Shown piece after piece: positions 8,021-15,663 of a stretch of 40,440 bases of DNA. Numbering within the stretch: position 1 is the first letter of the stretch; each line of letters opens with the position of its first letter. Where the stretch lies: contig NZ_JBFNEH010000037.1 in the NCBI RefSeq assembly GCF_040797425.1, forward strand, positions 1 through 40,440. Direction: 5' to 3'. Under the pieces are notes generated by a model. It did not search any database. It was not told where the DNA came from and saw nothing but the letters and a program-made list of their open reading frames with translations. This stretch comes from Symbiobacterium sp040797425. GTDB taxonomy: Bacteria > Bacillota > Sulfobacillia > Symbiobacteriales > Symbiobacteriaceae. A program made the translations under genes and the position numbers.

Positions 8021-8048
8021 TCAACGCTATGTAGTTGTGTTGAGCCTT

Positions 8049-8077
8049 ACATTACCACGGTGCGTGGCACCCGTCAA
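8049..8077 (-). promoter_or_regulatory. promoter of metNIQ
   Basis: On the minus strand there is a -35 TTGACG (8072-8077), a 17-bp spacer and a -10 TAATGT (8049-8054) just upstream of the S-box. The -35 is strong and the -10 is weak. Confidence 0.6.
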
Positions 8078-8101
8078 CAGGGAAATGTGTAATTGCTGGT
8101 C

Positions 8102-8920
8102 TCATCCGACCGTCATCAGGGTCATCAGTCGCTCGCGGGGGGCCGTGCCCTCCAGGTGGGTCGTGGCCAGGATGTTCGCCCCGCAGGTGAGGGCCCTGGC
8201 CTGCAGAACGGGATCGTCGGTGGCCACCCACAGGTCGGCCCGGGGCAGGCAGAGCCGCGCGATCGCCAGCACCCGCAGCACATCGGCCCCCGGCGTGGCG
8301 GCGCGCAGGACCACCCCCGTGAAAGCCGCGTTCCGCAGCACTTCCAGGTCGTCCGCCACGTCCTCACTGGTCTGGCCGGGAACGCCCACGCACAGTCCGC
8401 CCGTCACGCGGTAGTTGAGGCCCCGGAGCCAGAGGCAGCGGGTGAGGCGTTCGGCCGGCGAATGGCCGGGATGCAACCGGGCGTACAGCTGCGGGTTACT
8501 GCACTCGTGGGGCAGGAGATACTCCTCGGCCCCCGCCTGCCGCCACAGCGCGTACACCTCGTAGGGACGCTCGCCCATCCCGAGCGCAACCCACATGCCC
8601 ATGTGGGTGCGAATCTCCCGGATGAGGACCGCCACCTCCTCCACGGCCTCATATGCCGACGACGCGCACAGCAGGACGGACTCGCATCCCTGCTGCCAGG
8701 CGTTCCCGATGATGTCGAGGGCGCGGGCCCGACTCCCGACGGTCTCCACGTCCACCAGGGTTCGCAGCGACGGCTGGTCGCCTTTCGTCTGCCGGCAGAT
8801 GCGTCCGGCCACCTCCAGCAGGCTCTGGTACTCGCTCTCGTCGGCCCGGAGCATCAGCAGTATCTCTCGCCGGCTCGGCGGCCGCCCAGCCTTGGCACGA
8901 CGCAGGACTGGTCCGATCAC
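8102..8920 (-). CDS. HydE/BioB-like protein lacking the radical SAM cysteine motif
   Basis: A 272-residue protein. The middle and C-terminal parts follow the HydE pattern closely: LGMGERPYEVY, an AGAEEYLLPHE strand, YARLHPGHS, VGVPGQTSEDVADDL and a C-terminal ATTHLEGT-like region. In HydE and biotin synthase the N-terminal part carries FSNxCxxxCxYC, which holds the 4Fe-4S cluster. Here that stretch is absent: the chain goes from TLVDVETVG straight into the next helix, and no CxxxCxxC occurs anywhere. It therefore cannot bind a canonical radical SAM cluster. It may be a non-catalytic paralogue, for example one binding SAM or a metallocofactor precursor. The start is GTG 8920, with GGCGGGTG seven bases upstream. 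It lies between the esterase and metNIQ on the same strand. Confidence 0.75.
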   Translation of the reverse strand: MIGPVLRRAKAGRPPSRREILLMLRADESEYQSLLEVAGRICRQTKGDQPSLRTLVDVETVGSRARALDIIGNAWQQGCESVLLCASSAYEAVEEVAVLIREIRTHMGMWVALGMGERPYEVYALWRQAGAEEYLLPHECSNPQLYARLHPGHSPAERLTRCLWLRGLNYRVTGGLCVGVPGQTSEDVADDLEVLRNAAFTGVVLRAATPGADVLRVLAIARLCLPRADLWVATDDPVLQARALTCGANILATTHLEGTAPRERLMTLMTVG

Positions 8921-8957
8921 CAGAGATCACCCGCCTATTGTGACAGACTTCACAAAT

Positions 8958-8986
8958 ATCGTACCCGAATGGGTGCTAATGGTCTA
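8958..8986 (-). promoter_or_regulatory. possible promoter of the HydE-like gene
   Basis: On the minus strand there is TAGACC (8981-8986), a 17-bp spacer and TACGAT (8958-8963). Each element matches four of six consensus bases. It follows the terminator of the upstream esterase gene. Confidence 0.4.
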
Positions 8987-8993
8987 TTCGGGG

Positions 8994-9019
8994 AAAGGGC
9001 CATTTGGAGATGGCCCTTT
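8994..9019 (-). terminator. terminator downstream of the esterase gene
   Basis: A perfect 10-bp stem AAAGGGCCAT/ATGGCCCTTT (8994-9003, 9010-9019) with a 6-nt loop. It lies 20 nt after the esterase stop. The T-run is short on both strands. Confidence 0.7.
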
Positions 9020-9038
9020 TGGTTTATAGACCCAGCAT

Positions 9039-9728
9039 TTAAGGTCTCCACCCGATTTCGGATGACGCGATCCAGTCTGCCACCTGCGCCGCGACCTCCT
9101 TCCGGCCGCGTTCCAGGGCCAGGAAGTGCCCCCGCCCCGCGAGGACGCGACACACCGCGTGGCGGCTGGACACGTGGCTGACCAGGTACGCCGCGCTTTC
9201 CGGTGCGATCCACCTGTCGCGGTCGCCCTGCAGTGCGAGCACGGGAGCGGTGACCCGTCCCAGGTCTCGGCGCACGAGGCGGGCCAGGCGCACCAGGGAG
9301 CGTATGGCGCCGGGAGGCGGGTTCAGGTAGCGGGCGAGGTGATCCATGAGCGGGGCGGGGTCTTCCAGAAGGACGGGAACCGCCAGGGTGCAGACCGAGC
9401 CGACCTCCCGGCGGGCCGCGACATGAAGGGCGATCAGCCCGCCCATGGAAAAGCCGACCAGGTGGACATGCGCACATTCGGCCTCCAGATGCTCCAGGGC
9501 CTGCTCGGCGCCCCGGATCCAGTGCCGGAACCGGGTGCGCGCCAGTTCCGGCGGTGCGCCGCCGTGCCCGGGCAGCACGGGCGCCGCCACCGTGTAGCCC
9601 CGCTCCGCCAGGGCGGCGACCACCGGGCCGATCTCGGCCGGCGAACCGCCGAAGCCGTGCAGGGCCAGGCAACCGACCGGACCGCCCCGGACGAACACCG
9701 GCTCACCGCTGCGGGCGACGATCGGCAT
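9039..9728 (-). CDS. Est30-type carboxylesterase (alpha/beta hydrolase)
   Basis: A 229-residue alpha/beta hydrolase. The nucleophile elbow is GFSMG, an oxyanion-region LHGFGG lies near the start, and the acid and base residues are in GDRD and GHFLALERG near the C-terminus. The order and size match the YvaK/Est30 carboxylesterases that follow secG in Bacillus. The ATG at 9728 is preferred because GGGGGGTG precedes it; a longer frame upstream would cover the secG terminator. It hydrolyses short- to medium-chain esters in the cytoplasm; the physiological substrate is unknown. Confidence 0.88.
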   Translation of the reverse strand: MPIVARSGEPVFVRGGPVGCLALHGFGGSPAEIGPVVAALAERGYTVAAPVLPGHGGAPPELARTRFRHWIRGAEQALEHLEAECAHVHLVGFSMGGLIALHVAARREVGSVCTLAVPVLLEDPAPLMDHLARYLNPPPGAIRSLVRLARLVRRDLGRVTAPVLALQGDRDRWIAPESAAYLVSHVSSRHAVCRVLAGRGHFLALERGRKEVAAQVADWIASSEIGWRP

Positions 9729-9740
9729 GGCACACCCCCC

Positions 9741-9779
9741 ACAAACGAACAAGGGGCCAGACTTGCGCCCGACCCCCTT
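9741..9779 (-). terminator. possible secG terminator
   Basis: AAGGGG (9751-9756) pairs with CCCCTT (9774-9779), followed on the minus strand by TTGTTCGTTTG. It lies between the secG stop and the esterase start, and would partly isolate the esterase. Confidence 0.45.
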
Positions 9780-9803
9780 TCGCACCTATATCGCTGCGTA
9801 ACA

Positions 9804-10037
9804 CTAACCCCGCGTCTCCAGGAAGAGCATGACCACTGACGTGAGGATAAAGAGCACAGCGAAGGCCATGCTGAACCGGTTCAGGATCTCGTCCAAGCCC
9901 TTCTTCTTCCCGAAGATCTGCTCGCCGGCGCCTGCGATGGAACCGGAGAGGCCCGCGCTCTTGCCGGACTGCATGAGAACCGTCGAGATCAGGCCAAGCG
10001 CAAACAGGGTATGAAGCACCAGCACGAATGTCGTCAT
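9804..10037 (-). CDS. secG: protein translocase subunit SecG
   Basis: A 77-residue protein with two hydrophobic segments (about 2-22 and 53-73). The SecG-typical cytoplasmic loop SGKSAGLSGSIAGAGEQIFG lies between them. It assists SecYE-dependent export. The start at ATG 10037 is supported by AGGAGGGGGTGA upstream. The position after eno and before an Est30-type esterase matches Bacillus synteny. It is transcribed from the palindromic promoter region at 10075-10104. Confidence 0.95.
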   Translation of the reverse strand: MTTFVLVLHTLFALGLISTVLMQSGKSAGLSGSIAGAGEQIFGKKKGLDEILNRFSMAFAVLFILTSVVMLFLETRG

Positions 10038-10074
10038 TGCTTCACCCCCTCCTGCTGCCCATGTTAGCTTGTCA

Positions 10075-10104
10075 ATTGTACCACATCGCGGTGAATCGTA
10101 CAAT
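10075..10104. promoter_or_regulatory. palindromic bidirectional promoter (secG / microprotein)
   Basis: ATTGTAC (10075-10081) and GTACAAT (10098-10104) are perfect inverted repeats. Each strand reads TTGTAC, 17 bp, TACAAT. The -35 of one promoter therefore overlaps the -10 of the other. The minus promoter serves secG and the plus promoter serves the short gene at 10208. The -10 elements are good (5/6), the -35 elements weak. Confidence 0.6.
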
Positions 10105-10113
10105 CAATCAGGA

Positions 10114-10153
10114 ACCGGGGCCGCCAAACTTCGACAAGTTTCGCAACCCCGGT
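10114..10153 (+). other. structured leader hairpin upstream of the microprotein gene
   Basis: An outer stem ACCGGGG/CCCCGGT (10114-10120, 10147-10153) encloses an inner perfect stem AAACTT/AAGTTT around CGAC. It begins a few bases after the predicted plus-strand transcription start. Confidence 0.6.
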
Positions 10154-10172
10154 CTGATATCCTGATGGCGGA

Positions 10173-10207
10173 GGCTGGCGGCCAGTCCCGGAAAGGAGGG
10201 GCCAGCC
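10173..10207 (+). promoter_or_regulatory. hairpin presenting the microprotein ribosome site
   Basis: GGCTGGC (10173-10179) pairs perfectly with GCCAGCC (10201-10207), directly before ATG 10208. The loop contains AAGGAGG (10193-10199). The stem closes right at the start codon, so folding could modulate initiation. Confidence 0.5.
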
Positions 10208-10297
10208 ATGGTGAAGATCACGATCGAGATTGGACCCAAAGCGGTTCAGTCGATCATCGTCATCGCAACCTTGCTGGTCCTCTCCGCTATCAGGTAG
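10208..10297 (+). CDS. 29-residue hydrophobic microprotein
   Basis: A short frame between secG and eno, on the opposite strand to both. It begins MVKITIEIGPK and continues with one hydrophobic stretch (about residues 13-27) that could span a membrane, ending in Ile-Arg. A near-perfect ribosome site (AAGGAGG) lies eight bases before the ATG. It has its own promoter, a structured leader and a strong hairpin downstream at 10354-10383. These signals support a real gene, although its length alone would not. I do not recognise the family. The transcript could also act as a small RNA. Confidence 0.55.
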   Translation: MVKITIEIGPKAVQSIIVIATLLVLSAIR

Positions 10298-10353
10298 CGG
10301 CGAGGCCACGCTTCGCCGGCATCTGTACGGTGGGACGGCGACAGCGGCCTCCA

Positions 10354-10383
10354 GTTGGGCGCCCGGCCAGTCTGGCGCCCAAC
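10354..10383. terminator. hairpin between the microprotein gene and eno
   Basis: A perfect 10-bp stem GTTGGGCGCC/GGCGCCCAAC with a 10-nt loop. On the plus strand CTCATTCT follows; on the minus strand there is no T-run. It probably ends the microprotein transcript and may also serve eno. Confidence 0.6.
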
Positions 10384-10415
10384 CTCATTCTACCCACGTG
10401 ACGCCGGGCTCAATC

Positions 10416-11705
10416 CTACTTCTTCCGGCCCTTGATGACGGAGAGGCCAGCGAAGATGGCGGCGTCGCCCAGCTCCTCCTCGATGCGCAGCAGCTGGTTG
10501 TACTTGGCCACCCGGTCGGTGCGGGACGGGGCGCCGGTCTTGATCTGCCCGCAGTTGAGCGCCACGGCCAGGTCGGCGATGGTGGTGTCCTCCGTCTCGC
10601 CGGACCGGTGGGACATCACGGCAGTGTAGCCCGCCCGGTGGGCCATGGCCACGGCCTCCATCGTCTCGGTCAGGGTGCCGATCTGGTTGACCTTCACCAG
10701 GATGGAGTTGGCCGCGCCGGCCTCGATGCCCCGGGACAGCCGCTTGGTGTTGGTGACGAAGAAATCGTCGCCCACCAGCTGCACCCGGTCGCCCAGCCGC
10801 CGGGTGAGTTCGACCCAGGCGTCCCACTCGTCCTCGGCCACGCCGTCCTCGATGGAGACGATCGGGTACTGCCGGGTCCAGCTGTCCCACAGGTCGATCA
10901 GCTGCTCGGTGGTGAGGACCTTGTTGCCCTCGCCGGCCAGCACGTACTTGCCGTCGTGGAAGAGCTCCGAGGAGGCGACGTCCATGCAGAGGAAGACGTC
11001 CTGCCCCGGCTTGTACCCGGCCTTCTCGATGGCCTCGAGGATGACGGTGATCGCCTCCTCGTTGGACTTCAGGTCGGGCGCGAAACCGCCCTCATCGCCG
11101 ACGGCGGTGTTGTAGCCCTTCGCTTTCAGCACGGAGCGCAGGGCGTGGAAGACCTCGGCGCCCATGCGCAGCGACTCGGCGAACGACGGGGCCCCGGCGG
11201 GGAAGATCATGAACTCCTGCATGTCGACGTTGTTGTCCGCGTGCTTGCCGCCGTTCAGGATGTTCATCATCGGCACGGGCAGGACGCGGGCGTTCAGGCC
11301 GCCCACGTGGCGGTAGAGCGGGATGCCCAGGGCCGCGGCGGTGGCGCGGGCGGCGGCCAGCGAGACGCCCAGAATGGCGTTGGCGCCCAGCTTCGCCTTG
11401 TTGGGGGTGCCGTCGAGCCGGATCAGCGTCTGGTCCAGTTCCACCTGATCCGCGGCGTCCAGACCCGTAACCGCCTCGGCGATCACCTCGTTAACGTTCC
11501 GGACCGCGTTCAGCACGCCCTTGCCGCCGTAGCGGGACTTGTCGCCATCGCGCAGCTCCACCGCCTCGAACTGACCGGTGGAAGCGCCCGAGGGCACGAT
11601 CGCCCGGCCGGACGCGCCGGAGGAGAGCATCACCTCGACCTCAACGGTGGGGTTGCCGCGGGAATCCAGGACCTCGCGCGCGTGCACATTCACGATCGTC
11701 GTCAT
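10416..11705 (-). CDS. eno: enolase
   Basis: A 429-residue phosphopyruvate hydratase of normal bacterial length. It starts MTTIVNVHAREVLDSRGNPT and contains SGAS near the phosphate site. The catalytic lysine segment is KVNQIGTLTE, and SHRSGETED is the family signature. It converts 2-phosphoglycerate to phosphoenolpyruvate in glycolysis. The ATG at 11705 has AAGGAG upstream. It lies 6 nt after gpmI, and both are transcribed from a promoter upstream of gpmI. Confidence 0.98.
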   Translation of the reverse strand: MTTIVNVHAREVLDSRGNPTVEVEVMLSSGASGRAIVPSGASTGQFEAVELRDGDKSRYGGKGVLNAVRNVNEVIAEAVTGLDAADQVELDQTLIRLDGTPNKAKLGANAILGVSLAAARATAAALGIPLYRHVGGLNARVLPVPMMNILNGGKHADNNVDMQEFMIFPAGAPSFAESLRMGAEVFHALRSVLKAKGYNTAVGDEGGFAPDLKSNEEAITVILEAIEKAGYKPGQDVFLCMDVASSELFHDGKYVLAGEGNKVLTTEQLIDLWDSWTRQYPIVSIEDGVAEDEWDAWVELTRRLGDRVQLVGDDFFVTNTKRLSRGIEAGAANSILVKVNQIGTLTETMEAVAMAHRAGYTAVMSHRSGETEDTTIADLAVALNCGQIKTGAPSRTDRVAKYNQLLRIEEELGDAAIFAGLSVIKGRKK

Positions 11706-11711
11706 GGGAAA

Positions 11712-13265
11712 TCAGGCTCCTTCCGCGTTTTTCACCAGCAGCGAATCGGCATCCATCTGCGGCGGCTTGGGCAGGCCGATGATCTCCAGCAGCGTCGGCG
11801 CCACGTTGGCCAGCACGCCGGGCTTCAGCTTGGCCGTCAGCCGCTGGTCGTCGACGAGGATGCAGGGGACGGGGTTCAGCGTGTGGTTGGTGTGCGGCGT
11901 GCCGGTCTCGTAGTCGATCATCTGGTCGCAGTTGCCGTGATCGGCGAGGATGATGGCCGCACCGCCCTTGGCCAGCAGGGCGTCCACCACCTGGCCGAGG
12001 CACTCGTCCACCGCCTCCACGGCCTTCACGGCCGCCTCCAGCACGCCGGTGTGGCCCACCATGTCGGGATTGGCGAAGTTGAGCACGATGAAGTCGGTCT
12101 TATCCTGCTCAACCCACTTCACCGCCTCGCGGGCCACCTCGTAGGCCGACATCTCCGGCTTGAGGTCGTACGTAGCCACCTTCGGCGAGGGGATCAGCAC
12201 CCGTTCCTCGCCGGGGAAAACCCGCTCCTCGCCGCCGTTGAAGAAGTAGGTGACGTGCGCGTACTTCTCGGTCTCGGCGATGCGCAGCTGGCGCAGGCCG
12301 GCCTCGGAGACCACCTGGCCCATCGGCACGTCCACGAACTGGGGACCGAACGCAACGGGGATGTCGGTGAAGGTCTGGTCGTACTGGGTCATGGTGACCA
12401 GCGGGACGGGCCGGAAGTCCTCGGGGCGCTTGAAACCGTCGAAAGCGGTCTCGTGCAGGGCGCGCACAAGCTGCCGCGCCCGGTCGGGCCGGAAGTTGAA
12501 GAAGATCACCCCGTCATCGGGCCCCAGGCGGCCGTCCACGCCCTCGATCACCGTGGGCAGCACGAACTCGTCGGTCTCGCCCCGGGCGTACGCTTTCTCG
12601 ATGGCGTCTTGGATGGAAGACGCCCGCTCGCCCTCACCCCGGGTGATGGCCAGGAACGCCTTCTGCGTGCGGTCCCAGCGCCGGTCGCGGTCCATGGCGT
12701 AGTACCGGCCGGCGATGGTGGCAATTCGGCCGACGCCGACCTCCTTCAGCTTGGCCTCCACCTGCTCCAGATAGGGAAGGGCGGACTTGGGCGGCACGTC
12801 GCGGCCGTCCAGGAAGGCGTGGACATACAGCCGCTCCACCTTCTCCCGTGCGGCCAGCTCGATCAGGGCCATCAAGTGGTCCATGTGGCTGTGCACGCCG
12901 CCGTCGGAGACGAGTCCCATCAGATGCAGGGCAGCGCCGGGCTTCCGGGCCCGCTCCAGGGGCAGTTGCCACGCGGGCAGCGTGAAGAACGAGCCGTCGC
13001 GAATGGCGCGATGGATGCGAACCAGAGTCTGGTAGACGATGCGCCCCGCCCCGAGGTTCAGGTGGCCCACATTCGAGTCACCCATCTGCCCGGGTAGCAG
13101 GCCCACCGCCTCTCCCGATGCCGTGAGGGTCGTGTGGGGGTACCGGGCCATCAGCCGGTCAAAGTTGGGATGCCGGGCGATCGCCACCGCATTGCCCCGG
13201 GGATTGGGGTTGATCCCCCACCCGTCCAACACGATCAACGCTACGGGTCTGCGATAGGCGGACAA
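11712..13265 (-). CDS. gpmI: 2,3-bisphosphoglycerate-independent phosphoglycerate mutase
   Basis: A 517-residue Mn-dependent iPGM. The alkaline-phosphatase-like metal sites are visible: VLDGWG near the N-terminus, the phosphoserine motif MGDSNVGH (about 60-67) and ADHGNCDQM near the C-terminus. It interconverts 3- and 2-phosphoglycerate and does not need 2,3-bisphosphoglycerate. The start is TTG 13265, supported by an AGGAGGTGA ribosome site. In Bacillus the gene follows tpiA directly. Here a thioredoxin and a CsoR-like gene intervene, and gpmI has its own promoter. Confidence 0.97.
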   Translation of the reverse strand: MSAYRRPVALIVLDGWGINPNPRGNAVAIARHPNFDRLMARYPHTTLTASGEAVGLLPGQMGDSNVGHLNLGAGRIVYQTLVRIHRAIRDGSFFTLPAWQLPLERARKPGAALHLMGLVSDGGVHSHMDHLMALIELAAREKVERLYVHAFLDGRDVPPKSALPYLEQVEAKLKEVGVGRIATIAGRYYAMDRDRRWDRTQKAFLAITRGEGERASSIQDAIEKAYARGETDEFVLPTVIEGVDGRLGPDDGVIFFNFRPDRARQLVRALHETAFDGFKRPEDFRPVPLVTMTQYDQTFTDIPVAFGPQFVDVPMGQVVSEAGLRQLRIAETEKYAHVTYFFNGGEERVFPGEERVLIPSPKVATYDLKPEMSAYEVAREAVKWVEQDKTDFIVLNFANPDMVGHTGVLEAAVKAVEAVDECLGQVVDALLAKGGAAIILADHGNCDQMIDYETGTPHTNHTLNPVPCILVDDQRLTAKLKPGVLANVAPTLLEIIGLPKPPQMDADSLLVKNAEGA

Positions 13266-13344
13266 CGTACCGGGTCACCTCCTGCACTCCTCATTAAAGT
13301 CTGCGGGCGACTCCCACCGCATACCGCAGCACTTTTGCAAAGCC

Positions 13345-13373
13345 ATTTTACCAAAGTTGGGTCGGCCTGTGGA
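13345..13373 (-). promoter_or_regulatory. promoter of gpmI-eno
   Basis: On the minus strand there is TCCACA (13368-13373), a 17-bp spacer and TAAAAT (13345-13350), about 80 nt upstream of the gpmI start. Confidence 0.55.
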
Positions 13374-13467
13374 AGAGCTTTCCCCCAATTCTTTTGCGCT
13401 TTTCGATGGTAGTGTGCGCGCCCGAGCCGTATCCCCGTGCAGACTAAAGGCGTCCTAAGCACGAAGA

Positions 13468-13485
13468 GATACCATACGGGGTATC
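13468..13485 (+). promoter_or_regulatory. operator-like inverted repeat before thioredoxin
   Basis: GATACC (13468-13473) and GGTATC (13480-13485) are a perfect inverted repeat. They contain the core TACGGGGTA (13475-13483), and the repeat lies 21 nt before the trx ATG. The same core is found inside the promoter of the nearby CsoR-like gene. CsoR-family operators have AT-flanked G/C-run dyads of this kind. Confidence 0.5.
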
Positions 13486-13506
13486 ATTGAGCAGGAGGGA
13501 GCGCTC

Positions 13507-13854
<348 letters not shown>

Positions 13855-13961
13855 GAGACCTGTCCGGCGACCCGACTGCGGGGACGCCGGGAGCGCCACG
13901 ACGAGGAAGACGCGGCAGGCAGCGGGAGGACCCGGACGACGAGGGGTGACGTGCGGCAAAC

Positions 13962-13990
13962 AGGACCGGGCGGCAGCGCCCGGTCCTTCG
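13962..13990. terminator. shared terminator between trx and the CsoR-like gene
   Basis: Stem GGACCGGGC/GCCCGGTCC (13963-13971, 13978-13986) with a 6-nt loop, extended by an A-T pair. T-rich tails are short on both strands. It lies between two convergent genes. Confidence 0.75.
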
Positions 13991-14007
13991 TCGCGTCAGC
14001 CTGGTTT

Positions 14008-14289
14008 TCAGCCCAACTTGATGAACTGCTCGACCACTTCATCCACCGCGGCGGTGGGGTCCTCTCCCCGCTTCAGGGCCTCAATCACCTGGAGGCCCAT
14101 GTTGCACGCGGCAGCTTTCATGCCCACGCGGTTGATGGCTGCCTTCATCGCACCCAACTGGATGAGGATCTGCTCGCAGTCCTGACCCTCTTCCAACATC
14201 CGCTGCACGCCCCGGGCCTGGCCCTCGATCCGCTTCAGACGGCGCATCAGGTCCTGGTACAACGCCGGGTTGGTCTCCTTGATGTTCAC
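14008..14289 (-). CDS. CsoR/DUF156-family metal- or thiol-responsive repressor
   Basis: A 93-residue all-helical DUF156 protein with the conserved helix RRLKRIEGQARGVQRMLEEG. CsoR copper sensors use Cys-His-Cys. Here the first Cys is present (Cys38), but the His position is Asn63 and the second Cys position is Gln67, while a Cys (Cys62) precedes the Asn. Copper(I) sensing of the CsoR type is therefore unlikely. A two-thiol arrangement, closer to the persulfide sensor CstR in spirit, is possible. The start is GTG 14289, six bases after AGGGGGTGG; an upstream TTG is too close to the ribosome site. It is probably autoregulated through the operator in its promoter. Confidence 0.85.
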   Translation of the reverse strand: MNIKETNPALYQDLMRRLKRIEGQARGVQRMLEEGQDCEQILIQLGAMKAAINRVGMKAAACNMGLQVIEALKRGEDPTAAVDEVVEQFIKLG

Positions 14290-14310
14290 GTGCAACCACC
14301 CCCTGACCCC

Positions 14311-14339
14311 AGATTACTGTACCCCGTACCCTGTGTCAA
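14311..14339 (-). promoter_or_regulatory. promoter with embedded operator for the CsoR-like gene
   Basis: On the minus strand there is a perfect -35 TTGACA (14334-14339), a 17-bp spacer and TAATCT (14311-14316). The spacer contains TACGGGGTA (14320-14328), the same nonamer found upstream of trx. A repressor bound here would block the polymerase. Confidence 0.7.
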
Positions 14340-14384
14340 AGGGACAGCCCGCGATCGGCGCCCTGCCGGTCCGCATCATGGTCA

Positions 14385-14415
14385 AGGGCCCGCCGCACCT
14401 GGTGCGACGGGCCCT
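14385..14415 (-). terminator. terminator downstream of tpiA
   Basis: A near-perfect inverted repeat of 15-nt arms (one mismatch) with GGGCCC bases at its foot. Only a TT follows on the minus strand. It ends the pgk-tpiA transcript before the CsoR-like gene. Confidence 0.6.
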
Positions 14416-14429
14416 GCGCGTCTTCTGCT

Positions 14430-15185
14430 CTACCGCGCCGCCTCGCAAATGGCGGCGAACGAAGCGGGATCGAGGCTGGCGCCGCCGACCAGGGCGCCGT
14501 CGATGTCCGGCTGGGTCATGTAGCTGCCGATATTGGCAGGCTTCACCGAGCCGCCGTACTGGATGCGCACCTTGGCCGCGGCCTCGGCCCCGTAGACCTC
14601 CGCCACCACTGCGCGCACGGCGGCGATGGTCCGCTGCGCCTCGGCCGGGTCACAGTTCCTGCCCGTGCCGATGGCCCACACGGGCTCGTAGGCGATGATC
14701 ATCTCGGCCACCTGCTCGGCCATCAGCCCCTCCAGGCCGGCCAGCAGCTGCCGGCGGTTGACCGCGTCGGTCTGCCCGGCCTCCCGCTCCGCGAGCGTCT
14801 CGCCGACGCAGAGGATCGGCGTGAGGCCGTAGCGCACCGCCGCCCGCACCTTGGCGCCCACCCGCTCGTCGGTCTCGCCGAAGATATGGCGCCGCTCCGA
14901 GTGGCCGAGAATCACGTACCGGCAGCCGATCTCGGTCAGCATCTCGCCCGCGATCTCGCCGGTGTAGGCGCCCGGATCGTGCTCACACATGTTCTGCGCA
15001 CCGAGGCCGACGTTCGACCCTTTCAGCCCCTCGGCCACCGCCGCGAGGGCGGTGAACGGCGGGCAGATGATCAGTTCCACGCCGCTGAGGCCGGCGACCC
15101 GGGGCAGGAAGTCGGCGACGAACTGCCGGGCGGCCGCCTGCGTCTTGTTCATCTTCCAGTTCGCAGCAATTACCGGTACCCGCAT
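14430..15185 (-). CDS. tpiA: triosephosphate isomerase
   Basis: A 251-residue TIM barrel. It has the substrate-binding NWKMN near the N-terminus, the electrophilic His in GHSERR, and the catalytic Glu in AYEPVWAIGTG. The phosphate-binding loops IQYGGSV and GALVGGASL are also present. It interconverts dihydroxyacetone phosphate and glyceraldehyde 3-phosphate. The ATG at 15185 follows GGAGGAGCC. It is transcribed with pgk, with one small unknown gene between them. Confidence 0.98.
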   Translation of the reverse strand: MRVPVIAANWKMNKTQAAARQFVADFLPRVAGLSGVELIICPPFTALAAVAEGLKGSNVGLGAQNMCEHDPGAYTGEIAGEMLTEIGCRYVILGHSERRHIFGETDERVGAKVRAAVRYGLTPILCVGETLAEREAGQTDAVNRRQLLAGLEGLMAEQVAEMIIAYEPVWAIGTGRNCDPAEAQRTIAAVRAVVAEVYGAEAAAKVRIQYGGSVKPANIGSYMTQPDIDGALVGGASLDPASFAAICEAAR

Positions 15186-15219
15186 GGCATGGCTCCTCCT
15201 TTGCACACATCCGCCCCGG

Positions 15220-15663
15220 CTACCGGCCCCAGTCGGCGATCAGCCAGGGCTTGCCCGGCCGCTCCCGCACCAGCAGGAAGTAGGACCACTGCGGCCCTTC
15301 CGCCAGAGTCGGGTCGCGGCGCTCCTCGGTCGGGACCAGCTCCAGTTCGTACTCGACCCGCAGCATCTGCTGCTCACCGTACCCCGGTATCCGCGGCGCC
15401 GGCGCGTCCGGTGCGGGCGACACGCGGGTCACGCGCGCCGCCCGCACCGACAGCCGCCGCTTGTCCAGGGTGGCGGGCCCGTTGTACAGGCGGGCCCGCT
15501 CCGGGGTCAGCGTGGCCAGAATCCACTCGAGGTCGTGCGCCACCAGGGCGCGGAAGTGCTCCTGCACCACCTCTTCAGGTTCGGCCCGGTCCCGCCGGAG
15601 CATCCACCTGGCCGCTGGCGAATCCGCCCTCCGGCGACCGAGAAGCCGGTCGAGAAGGCCCAT
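15220..15663 (-). CDS. small protein of unknown function between pgk and tpiA
   Basis: A 147-residue soluble protein starting at ATG 15663, directly after the pgk stop (TAA then ATG), and ending 34 nt before tpiA. It therefore lies inside the glycolytic transcript and is translationally coupled to pgk. The sequence is charged and has no signal or membrane segment. A helix around residues 30-55 (VVQEHFRALVAHDLEWILATLTPE), followed by beta-rich segments ending in WSYFLLVRE and WLIADWGR, resembles the NTF2/SnoaL-like cone fold. That resemblance is by pattern only. No catalytic residues can be named. Confidence 0.75.
   Translation of the reverse strand: MGLLDRLLGRRRADSPAARWMLRRDRAEPEEVVQEHFRALVAHDLEWILATLTPERARLYNGPATLDKRRLSVRAARVTRVSPAPDAPAPRIPGYGEQQMLRVEYELELVPTEERRDPTLAEGPQWSYFLLVRERPGKPWLIADWGR

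Noticed and set aside
10230..13097. A 955-codon open frame on the plus strand
   Set aside because: It lies antisense to eno and gpmI and shows no family motifs, only low-complexity composition.
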